Counted from the first letter of the stretch, positions 1 through 7,985 are shown. The stretch is DNA of 11,865 nt from an uncultured Candidatus Saccharibacteria bacterium (GCA_946886125.1 CAMPHY010000020.1:1-11865), one strand, 5' to 3'. Notes: generated by a model from the sequence alone, not told the origin. Numbers and translations are program-made.

Positions 1-1
1 T

Positions 2-121
2 CCTCTAAAACGCTTCTTTAAGATTTACATTCGGGAGTTTGACGGCGCTAGCGAGCTCCGTGATAAACTCATGCACACAAAAACAACCGATGAAGCACGC
101 AAACTACTTTTAAATAAATAA
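2..121 (+). CDS. C-terminal fragment of an unidentified protein (5' end outside window)
   Basis: An open frame runs from base 2 to a TAA at 119-121 and encodes 39 residues with no stop. It starts PLKRFFKIYIREFDG and ends ARKLLLNK. The segment is charged and looks like an amphipathic helical tail, with no recognisable motif. I do not recognise the family. It lies on the same strand as the pilin gene, 62 bp upstream, with no convincing T-tract terminator between them, so read-through into the pilin gene is possible. That this frame is coding is inferred from its lack of stops up to the window edge and the absence of any competing gene on the other strand. Confidence 0.55.
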   Translation, partial: PLKRFFKIYIREFDGASELRDKLMHTKTTDEARKLLLNK

Positions 122-146
122 GGCGAGATTATTGGCTGCAGTAATG

Positions 147-176
147 TTGTCGCCCCTACGGCGCTACGTGTACAAT
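147..176 (+). promoter_or_regulatory. Sigma70-like promoter of the pilin gene, giving a leaderless transcript
   Basis: A -35-like TTGTCG (147-152) and a -10 TACAAT (171-176) are separated by 18 bp. Transcription would start about 7 bp past the -10, at or next to the ATG at 184. There is no room for a ribosome binding site. The promoter is inferred by eye from consensus. Confidence 0.6.
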
Positions 177-183
177 AGACATT

Positions 184-759
184 ATGGAAAAAACCAGAAG
201 CGGTTTTACAATTGTAGAACTATTAATAGTGATTGTTGTCATTGGCATTTTAGCGGCAATTACAATCGTGGCATTCAACGGCATACAAGGCCGTGCCCGT
301 GATAGTCAACGAGTACAAGATATGAATAGTATTATTAAGGCACTTGAGGTATACAAAATACAAAACGGTAACTATCCAGCTGCAGTCGGTACACCGAATG
401 CTGGTGGGTGGGAGGTAAGTACTAATGGAACAACGGCAACTACATTCTTGAACGCTCTAAAAACAAGCGGAACAGTTTCATCAATACCAGTTGATCCTCG
501 CAATACCGCCGACACAAGTATAGTAAATGGCCTCGATCCGATGAGTTCAAGTGAAAAATGGCTCTATTTTTATTATCGTTATGCAGCCGGCACAAGCGGA
601 TGTGATGCAAGTCGAGGTGATTTCTACATCCTTGGTGTCGCTCAAATGGATGGTGTCGCAGCAGACCAGAGTGCTCCAAATAGCCCTGGCTTCAGTTGCC
701 CAAGTCGTTCATGGAATGGGGCAGTTGGCGCTTACGTAACTGGTGCATTTACTAATTAA
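184..759 (+). CDS. Type IV pilin-like protein with prepilin N-terminal methylation motif
   Basis: The 191-residue protein is a prepilin. A short basic leader (MEKTRSG) is followed by FTIVELLIVIVVIGILAAI. Prepilin peptidase would cut between G7 and F8, and the mature chain has the conserved glutamate at +5 (E12). Residues 8-30 form the hydrophobic assembly helix, followed by an amphipathic helix to about residue 60 (NGIQGRARDSQR onward) and then a variable globular domain. Two cysteines, C140 and C172, could close a C-terminal disulfide loop as in other type IVa pilins. The product would be exported and assembled into a pilus or pseudopilus by machinery that is not in this window. The gene stands alone between its own promoter and a terminator. 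There is no Shine-Dalgarno and the -10 ends 7 bp before the ATG, so translation is probably leaderless. Whether it is a major or minor pilin cannot be told. Confidence 0.9.
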   Translation: MEKTRSGFTIVELLIVIVVIGILAAITIVAFNGIQGRARDSQRVQDMNSIIKALEVYKIQNGNYPAAVGTPNAGGWEVSTNGTTATTFLNALKTSGTVSSIPVDPRNTADTSIVNGLDPMSSSEKWLYFYYRYAAGTSGCDASRGDFYILGVAQMDGVAADQSAPNSPGFSCPSRSWNGAVGAYVTGAFTN

Positions 760-773
760 TGCTTTGAATAAAT

Positions 774-807
774 AAAAACAACTCTTTTTATCTAAAGAGT
801 TGTTTTT
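774..807. terminator. Bidirectional intrinsic terminator between pilin gene and atpC
   Basis: A perfect 14-bp inverted repeat (774-787 with 794-807) encloses a 6-base loop. The left arm starts with five A and the right arm ends with five T, so the transcript has a U-tract after the hairpin in either direction. It begins 15 bp after the pilin stop and lies 12 bp past the atpC stop on the other strand. Confidence 0.9.
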
Positions 808-819
808 ACAAATATTACC

Positions 820-1242
820 TTAATGACGATGTCGACGTCGTAGTTCGGCAACTTTGAGTCGAACCTGATGACGGTCGACTAACTGATGGGCCTTTTCAAG
901 CTCTACTTGGCTTTCAGCCGAGTCGCGCAAGGTGATGGCTCGTTCAAGTGCCGCCTGGCTCTCAGCTTCGATGATATCATCACCATGATCAGCTTCATCC
1001 ACTAGTACCCGAACGCTTTTTTGAGCAATTTCAATCACACCGCCAGAAATTGCAAAGTATTCGAGCTGGTCATCTTTGTCGGTTTCATTATGGCGTACCG
1101 CAATTGCTCCAGGTACCGCAAGTGTTACGAGTGGCTCATGGCTAGGAAAGACAGCAATTTCTCCTTCAGCGGTCGGTAACACCACTTCGTAGACATCTGT
1201 ATTAACCTTTTCACCTAGGAGCGTAATAAGCTTTAGGTTCAT
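820..1242 (-). CDS. atpC: ATP synthase F1 subunit epsilon
   Basis: The 140-residue epsilon subunit is part of the central stalk and links the gamma subunit to the c-ring. The N-terminal beta-sandwich spans about residues 1-84 and carries the family signatures GEIAVFPSHEPLVTL (27-41) and ISGGVIEI (65-72). The two-helix C-terminal domain (about 86-140), which inhibits ATP hydrolysis in many bacteria, is present at full length. The (I/L)DxxRA ATP-binding motif at its start is not conserved: here it reads IIEAES. The tail is very basic and His-rich (LRRRHRH). The ATG lies 2 bp after the atpD stop, with AAGGA at 1249-1253 six bases upstream, inside the last codons of atpD. It is the last gene of the operon, just before the shared terminator. 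Confidence 0.95.
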   Translation of the reverse strand: MNLKLITLLGEKVNTDVYEVVLPTAEGEIAVFPSHEPLVTLAVPGAIAVRHNETDKDDQLEYFAISGGVIEIAQKSVRVLVDEADHGDDIIEAESQAALERAITLRDSAESQVELEKAHQLVDRHQVRLKVAELRRRHRH

Positions 1243-1244
1243 AG

Positions 1245-3510
<2,266 letters not shown>

Positions 3511-3514
3511 CTAC

Positions 3515-5041
3515 CTAACCCTCAAATCCCTTAGCAACCGATGTGCCTACTTTTTCAATTAAGGCAGTGAGATCGTCACTCGGCTTATCACCGGTATTAA
3601 GAGTGCGCATGTCATCTTTATGCTCCGTCCACAATTTAGTGAGGAGTGCGTGCTGTGCATCTTTAATCTTTGCAACCGGCACACTATCGAATACGCCATT
3701 TGTGACAGCAAAGATACTTACATACTGCTCCCAAATACTCATCGGTTGGTATTGTGACTGCTTCAAAAGCTCTGTCAGACGTTGACCACGATCGATTTGA
3801 GACTTAGTCGCCTCATCAAGGTCACTACCAAATTGCGCAAAGCTAGCAAGCTCACGGAACTGTGAAAGACCAAGCTTCAAGTTACCGCCAACTGATTTAA
3901 CTGCTTTCGTTTGAGCAGCTCCACCAACACGCGACACCGACAAACCGGCAGAAATCGCTGGACGAATACCTTGGTAGAACAAGTCTGTCTCAAGGAAGAT
4001 TTGACCGTCGGTAATAGAGATGACGTTCGTAGGAATGTAAGCTGAAATGTCACCAGCTTGGGTTTCAATAATTGGCAGTGCCGTAAGCGAACCTGCACCA
4101 AGTGCATCACTTAGCTTCGCCGATCGCTCTAGCAGGCGAGAGTGAAGGTAGAATACATCACCTGGATATGCTTCGCGGCCCGGAGGTCGTCGTAGCAGGA
4201 GTGACATCTGACGATAGGCTACCGCATGCTTTGTTAGGTCATCGTAGATCATAAGCGCATGCTGTTTGTTATCACGGAAATACTCACCCATAGCTGTCGC
4301 TGCATATGGCGCCAAGTAGAGAAGGGAAGCTGGGTCACTCGGACCCGTCGCAACAACAATAGTCTGATCCATAACACCCTCTTCTTTAAGGCGTTCAACC
4401 AAACGGGCTACTTTTGAAAGCTTCTGACCAATGGCAACATATACATTAATCACGCCAGTCTTTTGTCGACCTTGGTTAATCATGGTATCGATTGCAAGTG
4501 CTGTTTTACCGGTCTGGCGATCGCCAATAATAAGCTCACGTTGACCACGACCAATAGGGAACATAGCATCAATTGAAACAATACCGGTCATTAGTGGCTC
4601 ATGAACCGACTTACGGCCCATAACACCAATCGCTTCACGCTCAACAGCACCGGTTTGTTTTGTCTTAATCGGCGCACCACCATCAATTGGACGCCCTAAG
4701 GGATCAACTACTCGGCCGAGTAGTTCTGGACCTACAGGAACCTCAAGTACGGTTCCTTTAAGTGTCACTTTAGCGCCGGCACGCACCTCAGCATCTTCAC
4801 CAAGTAGCACTGCGCCAATTTCGTCTTCCATTAAGTTCAGGGCAAATGCTTCAACCTGACCACTTTCAGTTTCAATTTGCAGCACTTCGCTATAGCCTGC
4901 ATCTCTTAGTCCGTGTACCCATGCCACACCATCACCTACTCGCGTCACGATGCCGACTTTTTCAAGACCTTCGCTCACTTCAAGCTGAGCAATGGCATTG
5001 CGTAGATCTTTGGAAAGTTCTGTAACTGATACTTCGCTCAT
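3515..5041 (-). CDS. atpA: ATP synthase F1 subunit alpha
   Basis: Alpha is the non-catalytic nucleotide-binding subunit of the F1 hexamer. From the chosen start it has 508 residues, close to the usual length. Landmarks in that numbering are the N-terminal helix that contacts delta (about 6-21), P-loop GDRQTGKT at 173-180, Walker B LMIYDD at 263-268, and the arginine finger R371 in [10 protein letters not shown], which reaches into the beta catalytic site. An ATG 12 bases upstream (5051-5053) would add MRNN. However, AGGA (5047-5050) overlaps that segment and sits 5 bases before the ATG at 5041, so I favour the shorter form. The gene is 13 bp after atpH and 4 bp before atpG. Confidence 0.96.
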   Translation of the reverse strand: MSEVSVTELSKDLRNAIAQLEVSEGLEKVGIVTRVGDGVAWVHGLRDAGYSEVLQIETESGQVEAFALNLMEDEIGAVLLGEDAEVRAGAKVTLKGTVLEVPVGPELLGRVVDPLGRPIDGGAPIKTKQTGAVEREAIGVMGRKSVHEPLMTGIVSIDAMFPIGRGQRELIIGDRQTGKTALAIDTMINQGRQKTGVINVYVAIGQKLSKVARLVERLKEEGVMDQTIVVATGPSDPASLLYLAPYAATAMGEYFRDNKQHALMIYDDLTKHAVAYRQMSLLLRRPPGREAYPGDVFYLHSRLLERSAKLSDALGAGSLTALPIIETQAGDISAYIPTNVISITDGQIFLETDLFYQGIRPAISAGLSVSRVGGAAQTKAVKSVGGNLKLGLSQFRELASFAQFGSDLDEATKSQIDRGQRLTELLKQSQYQPMSIWEQYVSIFAVTNGVFDSVPVAKIKDAQHALLTKLWTEHKDDMRTLNTGDKPSDDLTALIEKVGTSVAKGFEG

Positions 5042-5046
5042 ATTAT

Positions 5047-5050
5047 TCCT
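5047..5050 (-). promoter_or_regulatory. Shine-Dalgarno that decides the atpA start
   Basis: AGGA lies 5 bases before the ATG at 5041 and overlaps a spurious upstream ATG (ATGAGGA). The arrangement parallels that at atpD. Confidence 0.6.
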
Positions 5051-5054
5051 CATA

Positions 5055-5444
5055 TTATCGTTTATTAGATTTCAGTAATGTTAATTTGCGCCGAAGCGTT
5101 GCATCAAGCTCTTGGCCTGGTAAGTTGATCTTTACACCACCAAGTAGAGATGGATCAACGTTCGAGCGTAAATGAACCGCTTGGGAATCACTTGTCGCTG
5201 TAATAAATTGTGTAATAGCCGTCTTAGTCGCAGGCTCAAGCTCATGTGCACTCGACACCTCAGCAATCATCACGCCGCGCGCCGCAAGGGCGTCTTCAAT
5301 ATCACGCACAATGAGCTCAAGCTCACGCGTACGTCGGCTATCAACGAGATAAGCTGCTAGTTGCCGTGCAACCTCAGTGTGACCAGCCAGCAATTGATCT
5401 GCATAATAACTGGCTATTTTACGACGCGACAAGCGAGATGCCAT
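5055..5444 (-). CDS. atpH: ATP synthase F1 subunit delta, unusually short
   Basis: The delta (OSCP) subunit ties the top of F1 to the peripheral stalk. The C-terminal domain is clearly there: [15 protein letters not shown] (63-77), then the beta-strand segment [19 protein letters not shown] (95-113) and LRRKLTLLK, matching the family pattern VDPSLIGGxxxxxGxxxxDxSxxxxL. At 129 residues it is about 45-50 residues shorter than typical delta (roughly 175-180). The loss falls in the N-terminal six-helix bundle: a first helix ([16 protein letters not shown]) is followed almost directly by what look like the last two helices ([18 protein letters not shown] and onward). The gene is bounded 3 bp after atpF and 13 bp before atpA, so no hidden N-terminus exists. 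AAGGAG lies 12 bases before the ATG, inside the atpF end. Confidence 0.9.
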   Translation of the reverse strand: MASRLSRRKIASYYADQLLAGHTEVARQLAAYLVDSRRTRELELIVRDIEDALAARGVMIAEVSSAHELEPATKTAITQFITATSDSQAVHLRSNVDPSLLGGVKINLPGQELDATLRRKLTLLKSNKR

Positions 5445-5447
5445 AAA

Positions 5448-5993
5448 CTACTTTGTCTCCTTAACGGCACTTGCAATAAGTGTTTCGTCAACTTTTGCCG
5501 ATACTGTCTTACCGACAACTTTTTCCGTCGCCAGCGCAACGAGTTCAATCGTCTCGTTGTGGAGCGTTTTTTGAGCGGCACGGATATCTTTTTCAATTTG
5601 CTCATGAGCAGCCGATACAATAGCTTCAGATTTACTCTTTGCTTTTTGCTCAGCTGACTCAACAGCAGCCGTGGCTTCCTCTTTTGCGGTTGCGACAATA
5701 TCACTTGCTTGCGCCCGTGCTTCTTTGAGAAGTTGCCTTACCTCAGCCTGAGCCTCGGCTGCTTTCTTCTCCGCAGCAGCTGCAGCTTCACCAGCCGCTT
5801 CAATATCCGCTTGACGTTCGTCGACAGACTTCATTAGCCAAGGATACACAAACTTACCAAGCAAGAAGAGCAGTACTAAGAAGGCGATGATTTGAAAAAT
5901 CAACGTCATCCAATCAATGCCAAGTGTACTCATCAGATCACCTGACGGTTCAGTTGCGGCAAAATGGGTTACGGTTGGCATATAGTCATTCAT
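5448..5993 (-). CDS. atpF: ATP synthase Fo subunit b (peripheral stalk)
   Basis: The b subunit forms the membrane-anchored peripheral stalk. It has one transmembrane helix at about residues 28-50 (MTLIFQIIAFLVLLFLLGKF). A long Ala/Glu/Lys-rich coiled coil follows (about 55-150), and the C-terminal segment ATEKVVGKTV (155-164) corresponds to the delta-binding end. It is 181 residues long from the first ATG, longer than the usual 156-165. The first 20 residues (MNDYMPTVTHFAATEPSGDL) precede the typical b start. A second in-frame ATG at 5933 has an excellent ribosome binding site (AGGTGATC) and would give a 161-residue protein. I keep the longer form because it starts 14 bp after atpE, but the shorter one is a serious alternative. 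The stop is 3 bp before atpH. Confidence 0.9.
   Translation of the reverse strand: MNDYMPTVTHFAATEPSGDLMSTLGIDWMTLIFQIIAFLVLLFLLGKFVYPWLMKSVDERQADIEAAGEAAAAAEKKAAEAQAEVRQLLKEARAQASDIVATAKEEATAAVESAEQKAKSKSEAIVSAAHEQIEKDIRAAQKTLHNETIELVALATEKVVGKTVSAKVDETLIASAVKETK
5938..5943 (-). promoter_or_regulatory. Possible internal Shine-Dalgarno for a shorter atpF product
   Basis: On the minus strand AGGTGATC, an eight-base match to the 5' part of the anti-Shine-Dalgarno pairing region, precedes an in-frame ATG at 5933. From AGG to ATG the distance is 7 bases. It may mark the true or a second start of subunit b. Confidence 0.4.
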
Positions 5994-6007
5994 TATGAAT
6001 TGTTACC

Positions 6008-6226
6008 TTACGCCGTAAAGACGCCAGCAAGGATCGCAACAACGATACCAATAATCGCAAGTGAGTCAGCAAAAACGATTGCCGTAATCATGAGCGCACG
6101 AATATCTTTTAGTTTTTCCGGGTTACGACCAAGTGCGTTGAGAGCACCGGCACCGATAAAACCAACACCAAGGGCTGCACCAAGGGCAGGTAGGGCGTAT
6201 GCTAATGCGAATGCTAATTGTTCCAT
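6008..6226 (-). CDS. atpE: ATP synthase Fo subunit c (rotor ring)
   Basis: This 72-residue protein is a two-helix hairpin that oligomerises into the c-ring. Helix 1 (about 5-30) carries the glycine packing motif with G16, G20, G22 and G25, and A18 where many have Gly. The polar loop is GRNPE (33-37). Helix 2 (about 42-70) carries the ion-binding carboxylate D54 in IVFADSLAIIG. The Gln in helix 1 and the Tyr in helix 2 that help form Na+ sites in Ilyobacter-type rings are V21 and I59 here, so proton coupling is the likelier reading. AAAGGAG (6237-6243) lies 10 bases before the ATG. The gene is 34 bp after atpB, the largest gap in the operon, which fits the strong site and the high c stoichiometry. 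Confidence 0.95.
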   Translation of the reverse strand: MEQLAFALAYALPALGAALGVGFIGAGALNALGRNPEKLKDIRALMITAIVFADSLAIIGIVVAILAGVFTA

Positions 6227-6236
6227 ATAATTTTTT

Positions 6237-6243
6237 CTCCTTT
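6237..6243 (-). promoter_or_regulatory. Strong Shine-Dalgarno of atpE
   Basis: AAAGGAG on the minus strand lies 10 bases before the ATG and is followed by an A-rich spacer. It is among the strongest ribosome binding sites in the operon, as expected for the subunit needed in many copies. Confidence 0.75.
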
Positions 6244-6260
6244 AATTACCTATAATTATA

Positions 6261-7079
6261 TCATTCCAGCTGAGCTGCCTGTTTTGAATGGGGAACAGTG
6301 GAATGAGCAGGTGAATGAGGTTCGTCGTGAGAATCTTGCGCCAACGACGTAAAAATGAGGGTGAGGATAAAGAATACATATGCCTGAATGAAGCCAATAA
6401 ATAGTTCAAAGGCCATAAATATCGGCAGGGTAACGGTTGCAAAATAACTAGTAAGCCCTGCAATCACAATAAGTAGCACTTCTCCCGCAAAGGCATTACC
6501 GAATAAACGTAGACTGAGAGCTACGAGGCGTGAGAACTCACCAATTAGTTCCAAAAATCCCTCGAATGCACCAACAGGATCTTTAAAAGGATTACGAAGA
6601 TATCGGCCAACATTGCCAAATACGCCATGATGCTTGATGGCATAAAGCTGAACTGCAACGATAGTAATAATCGCAAGGGCAAAGGTAAAGTTAAGATCAG
6701 CTGTTAATCCACGTAAGATAGGTACGCCGTTAATAGTAATTGGACCAATACCAGGCAAGATACTCAACCAATAATTAATAAGGACTAAGAAGAAAATCGT
6801 AATAGCAATTGGAGCAATCTTACGAGCGAGTTTTTTGTCAGTAATAATATCATCGACTGAACGAAGCAAGCCTTCGAACACCCACTGGACCAATCCCACG
6901 AAACGATTGTATTTACCACGCTTGACCATAGTACCTACATACAAAAACATTGCGAGCGTCAAAAGTAGGCCTACGAACCCTAAGATCATGGCGTTTGTAA
7001 TAGCAAATCCACCAATAGAGAACACGCGTTCAGCCGCTAGGCTAATGTGTAAGTCGATAGCTGCAAATGAATTCAACAT
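6261..7079 (-). CDS. atpB: ATP synthase Fo subunit a (proton channel)
   Basis: Subunit a is the multi-pass stator that forms the two proton half-channels against the c-ring. It has 272 residues with hydrophobic helices at about 28-50, 88-108, 128-148, 182-212 and 216-246. The signature LSLRLFGNAFAGE (189-200) holds the essential arginine R191, with N195 and E200 at the same spacing as E. coli R210/N214/E219. Q232 in GFIQAYVF matches E. coli Q252, and E225 sits where E. coli has H245, a common variant. The C-terminus is a hydrophilic tail with histidines at 251, 255, 259 and 264. The ATG is 3 bp after the atpI-like stop and has no clear Shine-Dalgarno, suggesting translational coupling. The stop is TGA. 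Confidence 0.95.
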   Translation of the reverse strand: MLNSFAAIDLHISLAAERVFSIGGFAITNAMILGFVGLLLTLAMFLYVGTMVKRGKYNRFVGLVQWVFEGLLRSVDDIITDKKLARKIAPIAITIFFLVLINYWLSILPGIGPITINGVPILRGLTADLNFTFALAIITIVAVQLYAIKHHGVFGNVGRYLRNPFKDPVGAFEGFLELIGEFSRLVALSLRLFGNAFAGEVLLIVIAGLTSYFATVTLPIFMAFELFIGFIQAYVFFILTLIFTSLAQDSHDEPHSPAHSTVPHSKQAAQLE

Positions 7080-7082
7080 ATT

Positions 7083-7334
7083 TTATTCTTGTACTTTCTT
7101 TAGTTGGCGGCGTATTAGCATACCAGCAATAACAGAACCTACTGCAATGCCTGCGAGTGTACACCATGGTAGGGTATTGATACTTTTATCTATATAAACA
7201 CCAAGTACCGTTAGTCCGATAGTTGGCACAAACATACGCCAAGTCGTATCTCCGATAGTTGAGAGCAATAAAATGACCGTCGAAGGTTTCGGCGGTACAG
7301 GTTTATCATCACGGTTATTTGGTGATGTACTCAT
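7083..7334 (-). CDS. atpI: AtpI/AtpZ-like small membrane protein of the ATP synthase operon
   Basis: This 83-residue protein has a polar, Pro-rich N-terminus (1-17) and two hydrophobic segments (about 34-48 and 56-74) joined by a short loop (YIDKSINTLPW). It ends in a basic cytoplasmic tail (RRQLKKVQE). The pattern of Gly-rich helix 1, an acidic residue just after it (D49), P56 and a Gly-rich helix 2 is that of the AtpZ/AtpI family. Members are encoded just before atpB in many bacteria and are linked to c-ring assembly and Mg2+ or Ca2+ transport. Sequence identity in this family is low, so the call leans on position and topology. As first gene of the operon it has no Shine-Dalgarno and a -10 box about 10 bp before its ATG, so it is probably translated from a leaderless or nearly leaderless mRNA. 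Confidence 0.75.
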   Translation of the reverse strand: MSTSPNNRDDKPVPPKPSTVILLLSTIGDTTWRMFVPTIGLTVLGVYIDKSINTLPWCTLAGIAVGSVIAGMLIRRQLKKVQE

Positions 7335-7377
7335 GTACTTATATACTATAGCAGTGAAAGATAATTTTAGCTAGGCC
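7335..7377. promoter_or_regulatory. Overlapping divergent promoters: ATP synthase operon (-) and zinc-ribbon gene (+)
   Basis: Only 43 bp separate the two start codons. The near-symmetric TATACTATA (7342-7350) supplies a -10 on each strand: TATACT (7342-7347) on + and TATAGT (7350-7345) on -. On + a TTGGTG (7319-7324) lies 17 bp upstream, inside the atpI-like gene. A second + candidate is GATAAT (7360-7365). The minus -10 ends 10 bp before the atpI-like ATG. No clear -35 is seen for the minus strand. Confidence 0.55.
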
Positions 7378-7596
7378 ATGCCACGTCGAAATAAGAGTGC
7401 TCCTCATGAGCCATTTCGTTTTAATAGCCAGTGTAAAACGAAGCGACGTTTTACCGGTGAACGCGAAGCTTTGGGGGCAGCCGAACACCAAATGTTCCTA
7501 AAACCTGAACTCACTCTTTCGGTATATAAGTGCGAATTATGTGGCGGCTGGCACCTCACGAGAACACCATCATCGGATAATAAGCGATTCCGTTAA
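7378..7596 (+). CDS. Small zinc-ribbon-like protein of unknown function
   Basis: This basic 72-residue protein has a C-terminal knuckle YKCELCGGWHLTRT (C52, C55, H59) and an upstream C19 in SQCKTKRRF. Together C19, C52, C55 and H59 could hold a zinc ion. The layout of a first Cys followed by K/R and an aromatic, an alanine-rich helix, then YxCxxCxxWHLT resembles small zinc-ribbon proteins I know from actinobacterial and phage genomes, whose function is not established. Nucleic-acid or ribosome binding would fit the basic charge but is a guess. The start is the ATG at 7378. It has no Shine-Dalgarno and sits downstream of the divergent promoter shared with the ATP synthase operon. It has no terminator of its own before the glutaredoxin gene. 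Confidence 0.75.
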   Translation: MPRRNKSAPHEPFRFNSQCKTKRRFTGEREALGAAEHQMFLKPELTLSVYKCELCGGWHLTRTPSSDNKRFR

Positions 7597-7611
7597 CGTA
7601 TTCATTTAGTG

Positions 7612-7617
7612 TATAAT
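7612..7617 (+). promoter_or_regulatory. -10 box of the glutaredoxin promoter
   Basis: A perfect TATAAT lies in the 54-bp gap before the glutaredoxin gene. No good -35 is seen at 16-18 bp. It would give a leader of about 27 bases that contains the Shine-Dalgarno. Confidence 0.55.
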
Positions 7618-7633
7618 GTATAGTAACGCTAAC

Positions 7634-7640
7634 AAAGGAG
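7634..7640 (+). promoter_or_regulatory. Shine-Dalgarno of the glutaredoxin gene
   Basis: AAAGGAG lies 10 bases before the ATG at 7651. This gene has a real 5' leader, in contrast to the pilin, ABC-F and hydrolase genes. Confidence 0.75.
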
Positions 7641-7650
7641 AAGTACGCAT

Positions 7651-7929
7651 ATGAGCGACACCGCAACCCCTGACATTACGATTTACAGCACTAGCTGGTG
7701 CGCGTTTTGCCACACTGAAATGCAATGGCTCGATAAACTTGGCATTCCATATATCGCTAAGGACGTCGAAGCAGACAAAGAGGCCTACGAAGAATTAATG
7801 GCGAAAAATGGCGGCAACTATCAAGGTGTGCCTGTTACTGATGTAAAAGGCGATATCATCCTTGGATTTGATCGACCAAAAATTGACGCTGCAATTAAAG
7901 CGCATGGTATTCAACCAACGACAAAATAA
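7651..7929 (+). CDS. Glutaredoxin / mycoredoxin-like thiol oxidoreductase
   Basis: The 92-residue protein has a thioredoxin fold of the glutaredoxin type. It has beta1 ITIYSTSW and the redox-active pair C17-A-F-C20 directly after Trp. Next come helix 1 to about residue 30, beta2 IPYIAKDVEAD, the cis-proline P61 in GVPVTDVKG, and a C-terminal helix after GFD (72-74). The WCxxC context and short length resemble mycoredoxin and NrdH-like glutaredoxins. It would reduce disulfides or mixed disulfides in the cytoplasm. The thiol partner in this organism cannot be read from the sequence. It is downstream of the zinc-ribbon gene with its own -10 box and Shine-Dalgarno, and is followed 14 bp after its stop by a bidirectional terminator. 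Confidence 0.9.
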   Translation: MSDTATPDITIYSTSWCAFCHTEMQWLDKLGIPYIAKDVEADKEAYEELMAKNGGNYQGVPVTDVKGDIILGFDRPKIDAAIKAHGIQPTTK

Positions 7930-7942
7930 TTGTCTATCATAC

Positions 7943-7975
7943 AAAAACACCGCTCGTAACCTGAGCGGTGTTTTT
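7943..7975. terminator. Bidirectional intrinsic terminator between glutaredoxin and ABC-F genes
   Basis: A perfect 13-bp inverted repeat (7943-7955 with 7963-7975) encloses a 7-base loop. It has a GC-rich core (CACCGCTC/GAGCGGTG), five A at the left end and five T at the right end. It lies 14 bp after the glutaredoxin stop and 10 bp past the ABC-F stop on the opposite strand. Confidence 0.92.
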
Positions 7976-7985
7976 AATATAGTAT

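Noticed and set aside
151..163. CGCC/GGCG hairpin as terminator of the left-edge gene
   Set aside because: The stem is only 4 bp, no T-run follows, and it lies within the pilin promoter spacer.
5414..5704. 96-codon minus-strand open frame across atpF and atpH
   Set aside because: It is a shadow in another frame of clearly recognised genes. Its Lys/Arg/Leu-rich product has no motif.
6008..6226. Na+-dependent ATP synthase suggested by Asp-Ser in subunit c
   Set aside because: The supporting Gln and Tyr of Na+ sites are missing (V21, I59), so I treat the enzyme as proton-coupled.
6261..6263. TGA read as glycine (SR1/Gracilibacteria code)
   Set aside because: TGA ends atpB right at the expected length and also ends the glycosyltransferase. 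No TGA occurs inside the conserved long genes, so TGA is a stop here.
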